NCBI RefSeq assembly: GCF_001625195.1
Contig: NC_054391.1
Location: 7,699,157 to 7,763,156, forward strand
Direction of reading: 5' to 3'
Source of the DNA: Drechmeria coniospora
Taxonomy: Eukaryota; Ascomycota; Sordariomycetes; Hypocreales; Ophiocordycipitaceae
DNA length: 64,000 nt
In this document: in pieces, positions 45,339 through 58,983 of the stretch
Layout of the letters: every line of letters begins with the position of its first letter
How positions within the stretch are numbered: the stretch's first letter is position 1
The notes under the pieces: model-generated
Database searches by the model: none
What the model was told of the DNA's origin: nothing
What the model saw: the letters and a program-made list of their open reading frames with translations, nothing else
Made by a program: the position numbers and the translations under genes

Positions 45339-45539
45339 TATTATAATATTAGGCTTTACCTAATAGAGCTATATCCTAGGATAGAGTTACATACTACCGT
45401 ATATAACTTATATCCTATAACTAAGCAGGCATTAGAGTATAAGTACTCCAATGCCTAGTACCTTAAGTTAGTATTCCGTAGATTTCTTAATAACTATTTC
45501 CGACTACTAGATACTAGTAGTACTAGTAACTCCATAACA
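45339..45539 (+). mobile_element. 3' LTR of Gyp-B (201 bp)
   Basis: TATTATAATATT to CCATAACA. Followed by GTACC and by Cop-M1 protease sequence. Confidence 0.92.
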
Positions 45540-47516
45540 GTACCGACCAATCCTCTGCCTTAGTAGCCTAGGGGGGGGGTTAGGAGGGAATTTTAATTAT
45601 AATTCTATAGCTACTATAGTAGCTAGAGTAGGCAGAATCTAATTTTGTTAAATAGGGCGTATATTAACCTTACTATTATAGGAAGAAGCTGTATTTCTAG
45701 AAGTTAAGGAGTCCGTGTAACTATCGATTTAAGTTATATAGATAGTCCTTAATAAGAATTCCTCTAGATATATAGTAGCGAATTTTACTAACAATACTAA
45801 CCTTTAGTTTCGGAATATATAGTGCTTCTTGTAAAATAAGAGTACTATAGATAGGTAGATTAGTACGGATTAGTATAGTAAATTTAGTATAGCTAATACC
45901 TTTAGGATAAATTGGACTACTTCCTATTTTAATTAGTTCTGCTTAGGATTTTGCAATAAGTCGGAAAGTTATAAACTTAAGCCGGTTGTTAACTAAATAA
46001 TAGGTTGAGCTAGTATTATAAAGTAGGCCTATTCGGTATATATTATTATTATTAATACAATATATTATACTAATATTACCTAAATCGGGTAATAGTACTA
46101 ATTGTTATTCGGAATTAGAGTTAGTATCTAATTCCTAATAGGAATTAGGTAACCCTATATAGCTAGTAGATAGGCTGTAATTACTAGTTAGGAAACTAGT
46201 AGTACCCTTAGCTAGTATGTAGTTTTTGGGTCGATTGTATCGTTTAGGTCGGTTAGGTCGTTTGGGTTAGTTAGGTCGGTTGGGTCGACTAGGTTTAGCA
46301 GACCTAGTATTACTATTATCTAGTGTTTTGGATAGTTAAGTTATCCTATAACTAAATACTTAGAAACTAAGACTATTAGGATTTTAATATTCTTCTAGTA
46401 AGTTAGTCTAAAGGTATTATAGGTTAAGGGATATTATATTAATCCCTAAGACTATATTAGTTTGGAGATTATTGTATTGTATTGCAGCCTATTGTAAAAA
46501 AATAGGACTAATAGTTATAAGGTATTAATTTGCCTAATCCAATAGGTCAATACTTACTTTAGTAAGTTAAAGTCGTATAAGGTAACTATTGAATTCTAAA
46601 TTAAAAGCCTTAAGTATTTCTTTATACCCTTTAAGTATAAGGTTATAGTAGGAATCGTAGAGGTTGCAATATTAGGCTGCCTAGCCCTAGGAGTAGTATT
46701 ATTTTAGCAATAGATAGGTATCTATTAGGTTTTAAAACTATATAATTAATACTTATAGGCCCTTAGTATAGCTATCTTAAAGTAGTATAAGTAAGGGGTA
46801 TTAGTTATAAGTTAAATAACTAGTAGTAATTAATAGGTTTTTTAGAAATCCTTCTAGGCAAAGGGAACTAAATTGGATAATAAGTAATTGTTCCTATAAG
46901 TTAAAGTTCTTAGTATCTTTAAGCTTAGTATACTTTAGAAATAAGAATACCTTCTTAGATAGCTTAATATTAGAGCTTAGATTAGTTATTTTAGTAGTAG
47001 TAGTACTACTACTATATGTTAGGATTCCTTAGATAGGTATATATTTAGGCTTAACCGATTGGAAAGATTATTATACTGTATTTATTGCCTTTAAATAATT
47101 ACCTTAAGTTCCGATAAAATAGGTATTTTACTAGCCTAACCTTCTTTAGTAAAATCTATTTTAAAAATGCAAATATAATTCAATTAGTAACTAGATTTCT
47201 GTTTACCTTTATACTAGTAGTACTAGTAGTTATAATAAGTAGTACTTGTTATATAGGCAGCTGGATGCTATAGTTAAATCGATTTGCTGGAATTACTGTA
47301 AGTAGTACTTATAGCCGAAGTGCGTTAGGAAGTATAATAAGTAGTACTTATTGTATTGGTAGCTGGATGCTGTAGTTAAATCGATTTCCTAGAATTGCCG
47401 TAAGTAGTACTTACGGCCGAGGTGCGTTAGGAAGTACAATAAGTAGTACTTATTGTATTGGTAGCTAGGTCGATTGTTCTAGGGGGTTTTAGTATAGTCC
47501 TTCCGGGCTTGTAACT
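45540..47516 (-). pseudogene. Cop-M1 gag and protease, with leader
   Basis: Collinear, on the minus strand, with Cop-2 from the PRSV region back to the primer site. NTGST-like protease residues, a Lys-rich stretch, Gag and the hairpin leader (47200-47470) can be followed. 47499-47516 (CCTTCCGGGCTTGTAACT) is the inverted initiator tRNA primer site, one or two RIP changes from the others. Confidence 0.8.
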
Positions 47517-49169
47517 ACTTGAAAATAAAGGGGGAAATACCTCTTGGAATAAAGGGGTAAAATAGGAAGGGTACGCAGTAGAAGTTTAGTTATATAGACT
47601 ATCTAAAATAGATATTAATTAAGGCTATTAGTAATAGCAGAAAGTATACTAATTAGTAACTAGGTAAGAAATATAGATTTAAATAAGTTAAATAGTAGTA
47701 CTAAGATATAATTCAAAAAGAAAGACTATTATATTTCTTAAACTTATATATATATATATATTCTATCCTAACTATCTAAGAGTATAGGAAAAGGAAGACT
47801 ATTTTATACCTAAGAGGTAGTACCTTAATTAGTACAATATTATTACGGAGTCGCTAGGCGACTGCTCTAGGACTCTTAATAATGTTTATTGAAAGACTTA
47901 AAGGAGGGAAAACTACTTAGTAACTAGGGCTTCTAGTTATATATATATTTCTTAGTAGGTCCCTTAGTTCCTTTTGTTTTTGTATATTGGGTAAAGCCTA
48001 ATACTATAATATATTATTTTGCTCTACCTATTTAAAGTAAAGTCTATCTATAGCTGTAACCGAACTACCCTTCCTTAGGCTGGCCTCCCTATTGTTAAGG
48101 CCCCCCTTAAATTTTTTTTAAATAGTTAAGTATTTATTAGGTATATAATATATATAGCCTTCTTTCCTTTTATCCTCTCCTTAGGAGCTTACTAATTACC
48201 TAAGGTAACTAGCTTTACCTTACTTTAGCCCCTCCTTAGGTATTTACTAAGTACCTAAGGCGTTTTGCCTTACCTTACTTTTCCCCTTTATTAATTACTC
48301 TATATTAACCTTTTTATTTCTTTTTTATTTTTATATATTATTTCTTTTTCTTTTAACTATTATACCTACCTATCTTTTAGCTCCTTACTGTATAATTTTT
48401 ATTATTAACCTTATTACTGCTTTTTACTATACCTTTTTCCTATTACTATTATTCCTCCCCTATAAGGTAGGTTACTGCTTCCTTATTAGGGCCGTTCTAT
48501 ATATTTTTTAGGTAGTTAGCTAATAGACTAATATTAGTAGGAACTATTAATTTCTCTCTTACTATTATTATTCCTCCCTTACGGAGGATTTATTTACCTT
48601 TCCGTTACTACTATTATTATTATATCTACTGCTATAAGTACTCCTCCCCCCCCCCCCCCTAGATATGGATTGGGCTTATATTACAGCTATTATACCGATA
48701 AGTCGGACTATTACTGTACCCTAGGCAAATACTTAGTAGAGAGCAATTCCTTTAATAAGGAGTTTATACCTTTAGAGGAGGTATATAGAATATACCTCCT
48801 TTATATTAATTGCCTTATTACTAGTAGCTATAACGACTATATACCGGGCTGTAGTACTAGTTACTGTACGTATATATATATATATACTAAATATATTTAG
48901 GTACTATATTTATTTACTGTACGCCCTTAGCTATATTACGCTCTATATAACCTTTGTACTTACGCCTAGTGTAATGTCTATATTTTGGTTAAGGCCCGCC
49001 CTAAGGTTAGATCTATACCGGGCGCTTATACCGTCCTTTTACCTAAGTTTCTAGCCCTAGGCTAGGTTTAGGCCTATACCCTAGCTTTAGCCAAAATAGA
49101 GCCTGCCCCTATATACCCTACCTATACCCTTACCCTTATACTAGGTATTATCTCTCCCCCTACTATTAC

Positions 49170-50028
49170 TGTTAAAAATACTAGTATTTATACTAGTAAG
49201 ACTACCCAAATAGGATACTATCCTATTGCTACTACTACTAGTAGCAACAGCTAGGAGTACTACTACTAGTAAATATGCTATACTATACTGCGAGTATTAG
49301 TAAGCATATAGAGTTGACTGATAGTATACAACATACTACTTCTCCGAACTACGACTCGGAGCGACTGCCGGCAGTACTACTGTCAGCCAACCCACTACTA
49401 CAACCTAACCTATATATATAGTAGTCAGTCGACTACTGGAGTTAATTAATCGGAACACCAATTAATATTCTCCCAACGACTACCAGCCGTTGCCAGCCAA
49501 GAGTACTACTCTTGGCAATTTGAACTATAGTACAGGGACAACCAAGCCGGTAACTTACCGTGCGAATACGACCAAGCAGGTAACCTACTGCGCGGTATAA
49601 TGGACTAGCTACCTGACTTAACAGGCTTATATATGCGTACCTTAGTACGGTAATTATAGTCTCGACTTAGGTATACTGGGTTGTCGCAGATCGTATATGC
49701 GCATATTAGTATAGCAGTTATGGTCTCGACCCAGGTACACTAAGTTATTGCAGATCGTATATGCGTACATTAGTATAGCAGTTATGGTCTCGACCCAGGA
49801 ACCTAAGGTTGTCGAGGTACTACCTCCAAGACATAAATAGTCCTATTTCTCCTGTACTGTACTTAATAGAATAATTGCATTCGTTTGTATAATTTGGTAC
49901 TATTAAGTTTGTACTCTTACCCAGTTACTAACTGGTACCCATTTTACTGTTACCAACAGCCTAATTGATTCCCTAGTCCGTACGATATACTTCCACTACC
50001 CCTCTTCTTGCGCATACAAATTGCAAGA
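49170..50028 (+). mobile_element. Solo copia LTR, third U3 type (859 bp)
   Basis: TGTTAAAAATACTAG to TTGCAAGA with the exact duplication ATTAC (49165-49169 and 50029-50033). Shares ends and U5 with the other Cop LTRs. The U3 holds a 64-bp repeat. Less mutated than its host. Confidence 0.94.
49630..49818 (+). repeat. 64-bp tandem repeat in U3, three units
   Basis: TATATGCG recurs at 49630, 49694 and 49758, each followed by a GTCTCGAC core. Found only in this LTR type. Confidence 0.8.
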
Positions 50029-50689
50029 ATTACTAATAATAATAATAACCCGAACTATACCCTTATCCTTACCGCTAATACCTTAACCTTAATATAAGTA
50101 GGTAGCTGTTCCGGTACTATACTGAGCATATAGCTCGGTATATTTACCTAGGGCGTAGCTCGGGCCCTAATAGGTATTTAGAGTAACGTATACGGCTTTA
50201 CCTACTGTTAGCAGGTACAGGAGGGTATTAGTACTAAGTTAGTAGCTACTTTAGCTAAAATATACTATAATATCTATAAGTTGCATAAGTCTTATATAAA
50301 TAGTTCCCCCTTATTATACTATCCCGCCCCCTTTACTTTCCGTATTACCTATAATAGTAGTAAGTTATACCTATCTTATATAAATAGTATATTTTTATTA
50401 TACTGCCCTATTACCTCTGCTCCTTATATTACCTATATTGCTTAGTGCCTTTATTTTATACCCCTACTCCCGCCCCCCTTAGTTATATCCTACCCCTACC
50501 TAAGTACTATAACGAATAGTTTTAAGACCCTCCCTAAGGAGGATACTAAGAAGGATAAAAATAAAAAGAATATAAAGACCAATAAGTTTAAGTAGTACAA
50601 TTAGTATATATCTATAGTAGTATTAGGTTAGGTCCTTATTAGGGCTGCTTTAGGGCTAGTTTTTTCCTTTAGTATATTTAAAATTTTAT

Positions 50690-53600
50690 ATTTTATTTTA
50701 TAGCTTACCTATACTTTACCGTTTATATAGGGATCTCCCTATTACTATATAAATTCCTTTAGGGCTTTTATTTATACTAAGGCCTCTATTAGTTCTTAGG
50801 TTAGTTATTTATAACCTAGCTATTTTATAAGGGTATTATATTATCCCCTTTAGCCTTAGGCCCCCCTTATTGCAAGAATATATTTAACTTAGTATTCCTT
50901 TTATAAGGTACTATCCTTATTTTAGACTAATAGTAGGCTTAGCTTTAAATCCTATACTACCTAACTAGGTAAGGGGTTATTTGCTACCCTTTTAATAAGG
51001 TCTATATAGAAAGTAAAGTATAAGCCCTAAGGAATATTTAGTATTACTATAAGTAGTATTAGTACTACTAGTACTATAAACTTAAAAGCTACTTAGTTTA
51101 GCTTCTTATATAGCCTATTAGTTTTAATATATTTACGGCTAAGTTAGACCTTATTACCTACCTAGAACTTTTCTATTAGGTAACCTAAAGCTACTACTAA
51201 CTTATATAAGCGTTATTATATAAAGGTAATAGCTACTTATATAATTTCTATTCCTTCCCTTAGGTATTATAGGAAAGTAATAGCCCTTCCTTTTAGTATT
51301 ATTATACTTACCTAGTTATTTTCTACTCTAGGTATTATATTAATTTTATAGCCTAACAATAGCTTATTTAGGCTAACTCCTATAACTAAAGACTTCCTAT
51401 TATTTAGGGTAAGTTAGTAAGTAGCTAGGTAGGCCGGTTAGTCGAATTACTTAAATAAGATTAAGATCCATAGGGTAGCTTAAATTTCCTAATTTACCCT
51501 TTTAGTACCCCTATCTATCTAGGGGTAGTATAATATTAATAGGAGTTATTCTATACTAATAAGAAAGTATAGGGATATCTAGAACTTACTAAGCTAATTT
51601 AATTCCTAATCCGTTATAATTTAGGTAAGAAAACCCCTAAATTACTATTAATAGGTCTTAAACCGTTTTATATAAGCCTTTGTACTTATTATAGTTATTG
51701 CCTTTAGTTAAATAAATTTAAAAAGGTAGTTTATAATAACTATTAAGAATTAGGGGTCCTTATTATTTTATACTAATAGGTTAGTTATAAAGTTAATTAA
51801 TATTTACTTCTAATAATAGTTTAGTAAGGGGATTAGTTATAAAAGTCCCTATCTCTATAAATAGCTCTTATAGCTTTAGTAATAGTAGTAATTCTAAATA
51901 TACTATACTATATCTTATAATATACTATCTTAGTAAAAGTCCTACTAAAATACTTAGAATATTCCGTTTTAACTAAGGTAGCCTAATATAGGTAATTTAT
52001 ATACCTATTATATTATTTATATTATTAGTAATTCTTAGGCTAGTAACTATAGGCATTCCCTATAGTATATTGTACTATAGGTACTAATAGTATAATTAGC
52101 TATTTATTCTTTTATTTTTACTTTTACTAGGAATTTCTATATACCTATTATAACTACTTATTGTTAAGCTTTATATATTATATTATTTTATAAGGCCTAA
52201 TCCTATAATTCCTATAGGTAGGGTTTTAGAAAGAGTAATTAGCTAGCTAGTATATCCTATAGAAATAGTATCTCCCTCCCTATCTATCCCTATACTACTA
52301 AGAGTAGTTAGAATATATTAATAGCTCCTTATTCCCTTTCTATCTCTAAATAGGCTTAGTCTACCCCTATATCTATAGCTATTATATTTTAGGCGCTTAG
52401 TACTTTATAGCTAGCCTAGGCTTAGTTTATCCTTATATTTACTTAATTTATCCCTATATTTATAATTACTATATCCTAAGCGTTAGGACCTTCTTATATA
52501 GGTTAGCCTTTAGGTATCTCTTATAGTATAGAGATTAATACTAGCTAAGTATTTATCCTAAGTATAGTATATTCTTTTTATCCTATTCCTAATATAAGAA
52601 TATATCCGGCTATTATACTTATAAGTCCAGTTTATACTATAGTAAGTAATTAAAGTTTATAAGGACTTCCGCCTACTATACTTATTATTTTAATATCTCC
52701 TATAGTTTAATAAAGTATTTAAGATTCTTATAGTCCGTCAGAATAGTAAATAGTTCTATAATACCTTATAGGTCTACTAACTATACCTTAAGATAGTTAA
52801 TAACTACTAGAAGTTCCTTATTATAAATTATATAATTCCTTTCTACTAGTATAAGTTTAGCTAAGTAGTAGGCTATTAGTTATAGGACCCCCTTACTATT
52901 AATTTGCAAAAGGTATCCGCTTAGTACCTTACCTAAGCAATTAGTCTTAATAAAAGTCTTCCTATTTAGGTCCTATTATACTAGGGTTAGGTATAATAAA
53001 AAGGTATACTTAAGGGATTAAAAGGCTATATTTTCTTTAGGTCCTTAGTAAAATAGTATACTCCTCCCTATAAGGGCTATAAGTAGTTCTATAAGGCTTA
53101 TAAAATTAGGAATAAATTTATAGTAAAAGTTTATAAAACTTAGGAAGCTTTAAATCCCCCTTACCTTAATAGGTAGTTACTACTCTTAAATTATAGTAAT
53201 TTTTACTAGGTCGGGCCTAACCTTAATACCTACTTAGATAATAAACCTAAGGTATTTAACTTCTATTATTGTAAATATATACTTATTAAGGTCTAGGTAT
53301 AAGCCAGCTGCCTAAAGCTACTTAAGGATTTCCCTAACCTTAGTAAGGTAGTTAGCCTTTAATCTAAAGGTATAGATTAAAATATTATTTAAATAGGCTA
53401 TAACTTACTCCCTTAATTTATTCTATAATACCTTATTAATATATCTTTAGAATAAAATTAATACTTTAGCTAAACTAAAGGGATAGACTAACTATTTAAA
53501 TAGGCTAAATTATATATAGAATACTATAAGTAGTTTATCTCCTAGTAATATATATAACTTATAGAATACTACTTATATATTTAGTTTAGTAAACTAATAT

Positions 53601-54620
53601 ACCCCTAAGAGTAAGTAGAGTATTTTTTTAACTAGTAAGAGTAAGTAGTAATCCTATTATATAATTTTATTAAGGCCTAATAGTTTATATATAGCCTTTA
53701 TTCTTTATTTTCTTTTTTAGTAAGTAGTATTAGTACTACTACTACTAATAAGCTTACCTATATTTATTCCTTATCCAATAGGTCTATAATCTATTTATAG
53801 ACTTTAAGTAGTTAGTCTTATAATATATTATATAGTAGGCCCTAGGGTAGCTATAGTATTTCTCCCTTATTGTTTTACTATAGTTAAATATAGTAGTCCT
53901 AAGAGCCTTAGTATAATAATAGGCCTAAGGCCTATTCCTTATTAAAGAGATTAATATAGTTCTAGAGGGCTACTAAAAGAGTAAGTAGGGCTATTACTAT
54001 TATATTTATACTTTTAGGTACTTATAGTACTATTTCTTATAGCTTTATTACTATTTCTTATAAGCTTATTACTACTAGTACTTCTTATTGCTTTTATAAA
54101 AAGGTTTATATTAGTATAAGGTATACTTCTTAAAACCTATTAGAAGGGCGGATATTATTTACTTATATAATTTAGTTACCTACTGCCTTAATTATAAGGG
54201 TTTAATCTATTATATTTAAGGTAACCTATTAGTATTTTATCTATAGTAGACTTAGTATAGCGTTTTAACTTAGGCTTAGGATAATATATAGGAGTATTAA
54301 GGACTTTTAGCTATTTATATTAATTATTATACGGACTATATTAATTATTATAAAATAGGTAAAGGTATTACCTATATTTTATTAAAATATTATAATAGCT
54401 ATTTAAAGTAACTATTTTATTAGAAAAGGAATAAGCTTAAATTATAAGTATTAGGCTATCCTTTTACTAATAGCCCTATATTAATTATAGTAATTATTAA
54501 TTTAAATATTAAGGAATCTTATAGAATTTATAAGTATAGTAATAAGAAAGGGTAGTTTATTTACTCTTAGTATAATCTTTTTAAACTTAGTCTTTTAATT
54601 CCTTTAGTTCCTTATAGTCT
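50690..54620 (-). pseudogene. Gyp-A3 Pol
   Basis: Collinear with Gyp-A1 Pol read on the minus strand: chromodomain remnant near 50750-50880, integrase 51300-52000, RNase H and RT 52600-53700. Almost every Gln and Trp codon is a stop; no catalytic motif is intact. Limits approximate. Confidence 0.8.
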
Positions 54621-55850
54621 ACTTACTTACTAACCTTTTATACTTTTATATAAGACTTAGCTTAAAGGTATTTTATTTCCCTTTTTTTCTTTAGTCTTTA
54701 GTTCCTTACTAATATATTCTTCCCCTTAAGCAGCCTAAATACTTATCCCTAGGGTATATAGAATTATAGCTTATTATAGGTATTATTAAATATAGTAGCC
54801 TCCCTTCCTATAGTAAATATATATACTAGCTACCTTATACTTATTTCTTTCTTTTTATATAACCTATTTTACCTACTATTAGGGCCTGCTTTAGCTTTAG
54901 TTTATTTTTATTATTAGCCTAATTATAGCCGCTTTAGGCCTAGCTATAGCCCTAGAGCCTATTATATTAACTCTTATTATTAAAGTATTACTATTCCTAT
55001 TAGGTTAGGGGGTTACCCTAGCTATCCCTTAGCCGGGCCTACTTTAGTTTTTAATTTTATCCTCTATATATTATAATTCTATTTTGGATATAATTTATTT
55101 ATATATATTAACTACCTTATTATAGTTATTTATTATAGTCCCTTACTAAAGGATATAGTTCCTTATTCTCTTAGTTAGTCTAATATAAAGCTTTATAAGT
55201 TTTACCTTACTAAGCTAATATATCCCTTCTATTAGTATAAGCTTTTTTTTAAAGTATATAAGGAATATTAAAAATAACTCTAACGTCCTTTACCTAATAT
55301 CCTTTAGTTTAATAACTACTAGTTACTAGCGGTAGGGGTTACTATAAGCCGATTTAAGGTATATTAGGAATTAGAACGGGTTATAACCGATATAAGAGCT
55401 TTCCTTAAAGTATATTATAACTTATTATTGGACTTTAGTTAAAAGGTTTTACTAAATAAAGATTTATTAGTCCTAAGCGGACTTAATAAAGTCCCTATCT
55501 ACCTAAAGCTTACAGTCTATATAGAACTTTTAGGCTATAAAAGTACCCTTATTACTATTATATAGGTCCCTAACTGGAATTAGTTTATATTTAATATAGG
55601 CCTATAGTATACCTAACTTATTCCTAGTTTATTCCTACTAGGAGTTAATTGTTAAGGTATCCATTAGCTAGGCCGATAAGTACTTTAGGTCCTGCTATAC
55701 CTATTGCTACTTATTCTTCTATAGAGCTAAGATTTAAATAGAGTATATTTCTATTTAAGTATATATTTAACTAAACTCTATATAGACTTTTGCTATAAAG
55801 TTCTTTATAACTTACTAAAGGTTAATTTCTTTAGGCTTTCCCTTATTTAT
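54620..55850 (-). pseudogene. Gyp-A3 Gag
   Basis: ATA at 55848-55850 replaces the Gag ATG (ATAAATAAGGG for ATGGATAAGGG). Capsid block recognisable near 55400-55560. The self-primer site is at 55900-55910, inverted. The 3' limit is approximate. Confidence 0.78.
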
Positions 55851-56685
55851 TTTAACTTATAATAGTTAGGCTTTTCCTTCCTCCTAACTAATATAAGTAA
55901 AGTCTTTTAAATATTATAGAGTTATTAAGTAATTGCTTTAGGACTCTTAATAATATTTATTAAAAGACTTAAAAGAGGGAAAACTACTTAGCAACTAGGG
56001 CTTCTAGTTATATATATACTTTTTAGTAGGTCCCTTAGTTCCCTTTGTTCTTATATATTGGGCAAAGCCTAATACTATAATAAATATATATATATTAGAA
56101 TTCTATCTAATTCTATCCAATATATCTCCGAATAATTTACTTGTATTTAATATAGCTTTAAATACTCTAGTTAAGTTATACTATAAGTTATACAGTTAGT
56201 ATATATAACTAATAGACTTATTTTAGTATTAGTATTTAGTTGCAATAGTATAGTAGTAGTACTATTATAGTTAAGCAGGCTAGTAGTAGTACTACTAGTA
56301 AGCAACTGCTAGTTGCAATTAGGTAGGTCCTACTATACAATAGTAGTACTATTGGTAGGTAACTACTAGTAGTAGTTAGGAGTACGTTAATTAACGGCCC
56401 GATTAATAATCTTACTTAGTTAACTAAGTACTACTTATATGTAACGCGCAGTAGTAGTAAATTGGCTAGGTAGTAGTACTGCTATTAGTAATACTAAGTC
56501 TAAGCAAGGAGAATTTGTATAGTAAGTGCAATTCGTTAACTCGATATACTACTTATACGTACAGTACAGTAGTAGTATATTAGTAAGCAGTAGTACTACT
56601 GCTAGGTATTATAAGTAGTAATATATATAGGATAGTATCCTATTTAGGTAGTCTTACTAGTATAAATACTAGTAATTTTAACAAA

Positions 56686-56856
56686 TGTTATAGTATCGGG
56701 CTTAGCCCGATATATAAGAACAAAGGGAACCAAGGGACCTACTAGGAAGTACGTATACAACTAGAAGCCCTAGTTGCTAAGTAGTTTTCCCTCCTTTAAG
56801 TCTTTTAATAAATATTATTAAGAGTCCTAGAGCAGTCGCCTAGCGACTCCGTAACA
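56686..56856 (+). mobile_element. Solo Gyp-A LTR, little mutated
   Basis: 171 bp, TGTTATAGTATCGGG to CCGTAACA, exact duplication ACAAA (56681-56685 and 56857-56861). Inserted across the outer boundary of the Cop-M1 LTR. Confidence 0.95.
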
Positions 56857-56861
56857 ACAAA

Positions 56862-58983
56862 TAGTAATAGTAATAGTTTTATTTATACTTTTAATAACCC
56901 ATTAGAATTATATTAATTTCTTTAATAAAGAATAGGCCTTTAGCCTATTACTATACTAAGTCTTTTAAGACTACTATATTTAACTATAATAAAATAATAA
57001 GAGAAAAATACTATAACTACCCTAAGGCTTATTATATAATATACTATAAATCTAACTACTTAAAGTCTATAAATAAATTATAAAACTATTAAATAAGGAA
57101 TAAATATAAGTAAGTTTATTAATTATAGTAGTATTAATACTATCTATTAAAAAGAATTAAAAATAATAATAACTATATATAAACTATTAAGCCTTAAATA
57201 AAATTATATAATAAAATTACTACTTATTCCTATTAGTTAAGGAAATACTTTACTTACTTTTATAGGTATATTAGTTTACTAAACTAAATATATAAGTAGT
57301 ATTTTATAAAATATATATAGTATTAGGAGATAAACTACTTATAATATTCTATATATAATTTAACTTATTTAAATAGTTAGTTTACTCCTTTAGGTTAGTT
57401 AAGGTACTAACTTCCTTTTAATAATATATTAATAAGGTATTAAAAAATAAATTAAAAAAGTACGTTATAGCCTACTTAAATAATATTTTAATTTATACCT
57501 TTAGATTAAAAGTTAATTACTTTACTAAAATTAGGGAAATTCTTAAGTAACTTTAAGTAATTAGCTTATACCTTAATTTTAATAAGTATATATTTATAAT
57601 AATAAAAGTTAAATACCTTAGGTTTATTATTTAAGTAAGTATTAAAATTAGGCTAAACTTAGTAAATATTATAGTAATTTAAGAATAATAATTACTAATT
57701 AAAGTAAAGGGGGTTTAAAACTTCCTAAAATTTATAAACTTTTACTATAAATTTATTTTTAAATTTATAAGCCTTATAAAACTACTTATAGCCCTTATAA
57801 GAAAAGGTATATTATTTTATTCAAAGTTTTAAAAAATATATAGCCTTTTAATCCCTTAAGTATACCTTTTTATTATACTTAATATTAATATAATAAGACC
57901 TAAATAGGAAAACTATAGTTTATACTAATTACTTAAGTAAAGTACTAAGTAAATACCTTTTATAAATTAATAATAAAAGGATTTTATAATTAATAACCTA
58001 TTACTTAACTAAACTTATAGTAATAAAAAAGAACTATATAATTTATAACAAGGAATTTTTAGTAATTATTAATTACCTTAAGGTATAGTTAATAGACCTA
58101 TAAAATATTATAAACCTATTTATAATTTTTATAAACTATAAAAACCTTAAATACTTTACTAAACTATAAGAAATATTAAAATAATAAGTATAATAAGTAA
58201 AAGTCCTTATAAACTTTAATTACTTTTTATAATATAAATTAGGCTTATAAGTATAATAGCTAAATATACTTTTATATTAAAAATAAAATAAAAAAGATAT
58301 ACTATATTTAGGATAAATACTCCACTTGGTAATAATTTCTATATTATAAAAGGTATTTAAGGACTAACCTATAGAAAATAAACCTAATACTTAAAATATA
58401 ATAATTATAAATATAGAAATAAATTAAGTTTAGGTTAAATATAAAGTATTAAGTACCTAAAATATACTAACTATAGATATAGGAATAAGCTAAATTTATT
58501 TAAAAATAAAAGGAAAATAAAAAGCTATTAATATATTTTAATTATTTCTAATAGTATAAAACTAAATAGAGAAAGATTTACTTTTTATATAGAATATACT
58601 AATTAATTAATTACTTTTTTAAAACTCTACCTATAGGAACTATAGGACTAAGTATTATAAAATAATACTATATATAAAGTTTAATAATAAATAGTTATAA
58701 TAGGTATATAAAGATTTTTAGTAAAAATATAAATAAAAAAATAAACTATTAATTATATAATTAGTACTTATAGTATAATGTACTATAAGGAATACCTATA
58801 GTTATTAGATTAAGAACTATTAATAATATAAACAATATAATAAGTATATAAATTACTTATATTAAGCTACTTTAATTAAGATAATATATTTTAAGTACTT
58901 TAATAGGACTTTTATTAAAATAATATATTATAGGATATAGTATAATATATTTAGAATTATTATTACTACTAAAGCTATAAAAG
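56862..58983 (+). pseudogene. Gyp-A pol fragment, the most RIP-mutated
   Basis: Collinear with Gyp-A1 from about 11560 (upstream of RT) to about 13725 (zinc-binding part of integrase). G and C are almost lost. No LTR or gag on the left, so the fragment is truncated there. The right side is cut by a minus-strand LTR. Confidence 0.82.

Larger units (their letters stand above)
23595..45539 (+). mobile_element. Gyp-B: second chromovirus family, interrupted by Cop-2
   Basis: Two 201-bp LTRs (23595-23795 and 45339-45539), self-primer site, gag, pol with chromodomain, and an antisense ORF. Net length without Cop-2 is about 7.1 kb. The flanks GTAGC and GTACC do not match exactly, and about 254 bp of Cop-M1 target present in the copy at 63269-63522 is missing, so this is not a simple insertion. 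Confidence 0.9.
48622..50595 (+). pseudogene. Antisense Cys-rich ORF of Gyp-A3
   Basis: Opposite strand to the Gyp-A3 gag-pol. ATA start at 48622, TAG at 50593-50595. Removing the LTR 49170-50033 leaves 1110 bp, exactly 370 codons in one frame. It has a proline tract, YYTDKSDYYC, and INCLIT where Gyp-A1 has VNCLIT; many Cys are now Tyr, as expected from TGT/TGC-to-TAT/TAC. The frame surviving in this strongly mutated copy supports a real gene in the ancestor. Confidence 0.7.
47841..56082 (-). mobile_element. Gyp-A3: minus-strand chromovirus, strongly RIP-mutated
   Basis: LTRs 47841-48011 and 55912-56082, 171 bp each, exact duplication AATAT (47836-47840 and 56083-56087). Net length without the nested copia LTR is 7378 bp, within one base of Gyp-A2. 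Much more AT-rich than Gyp-A1 and A2, so older or more exposed to RIP. Confidence 0.94.
1864..56683 (-). mobile_element. Cop-M1: outermost Ty1/copia retrotransposon
   Basis: Minus-strand copia element rebuilt from five pieces: 3' LTR 1864-3001, pol 3002-4117 and 21190-23594, protease/gag 45540-47516, primer site 47499-47516, and 5' LTR 47517-56683. The pieces are collinear with the uninterrupted copia copies at 26721-31640 and 60107-64000. Its LTRs belong to the longer Cop-B type. I see no matching 5-bp duplication at its outer ends (ATAAT on the left, AATAG on the right). One end may have been rearranged, or both flanks may have changed since insertion. Confidence 0.85.
47517..56683 (-). mobile_element. 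5' LTR of Cop-M1 (Cop-B type), interrupted by Gyp-A3
   Basis: 47517-47840 and 56088-56683 together give about 920 bp of Cop-B LTR. Left end ACTTGAAAAT next to the primer site, right end AATTTTAACA. Confidence 0.88.
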
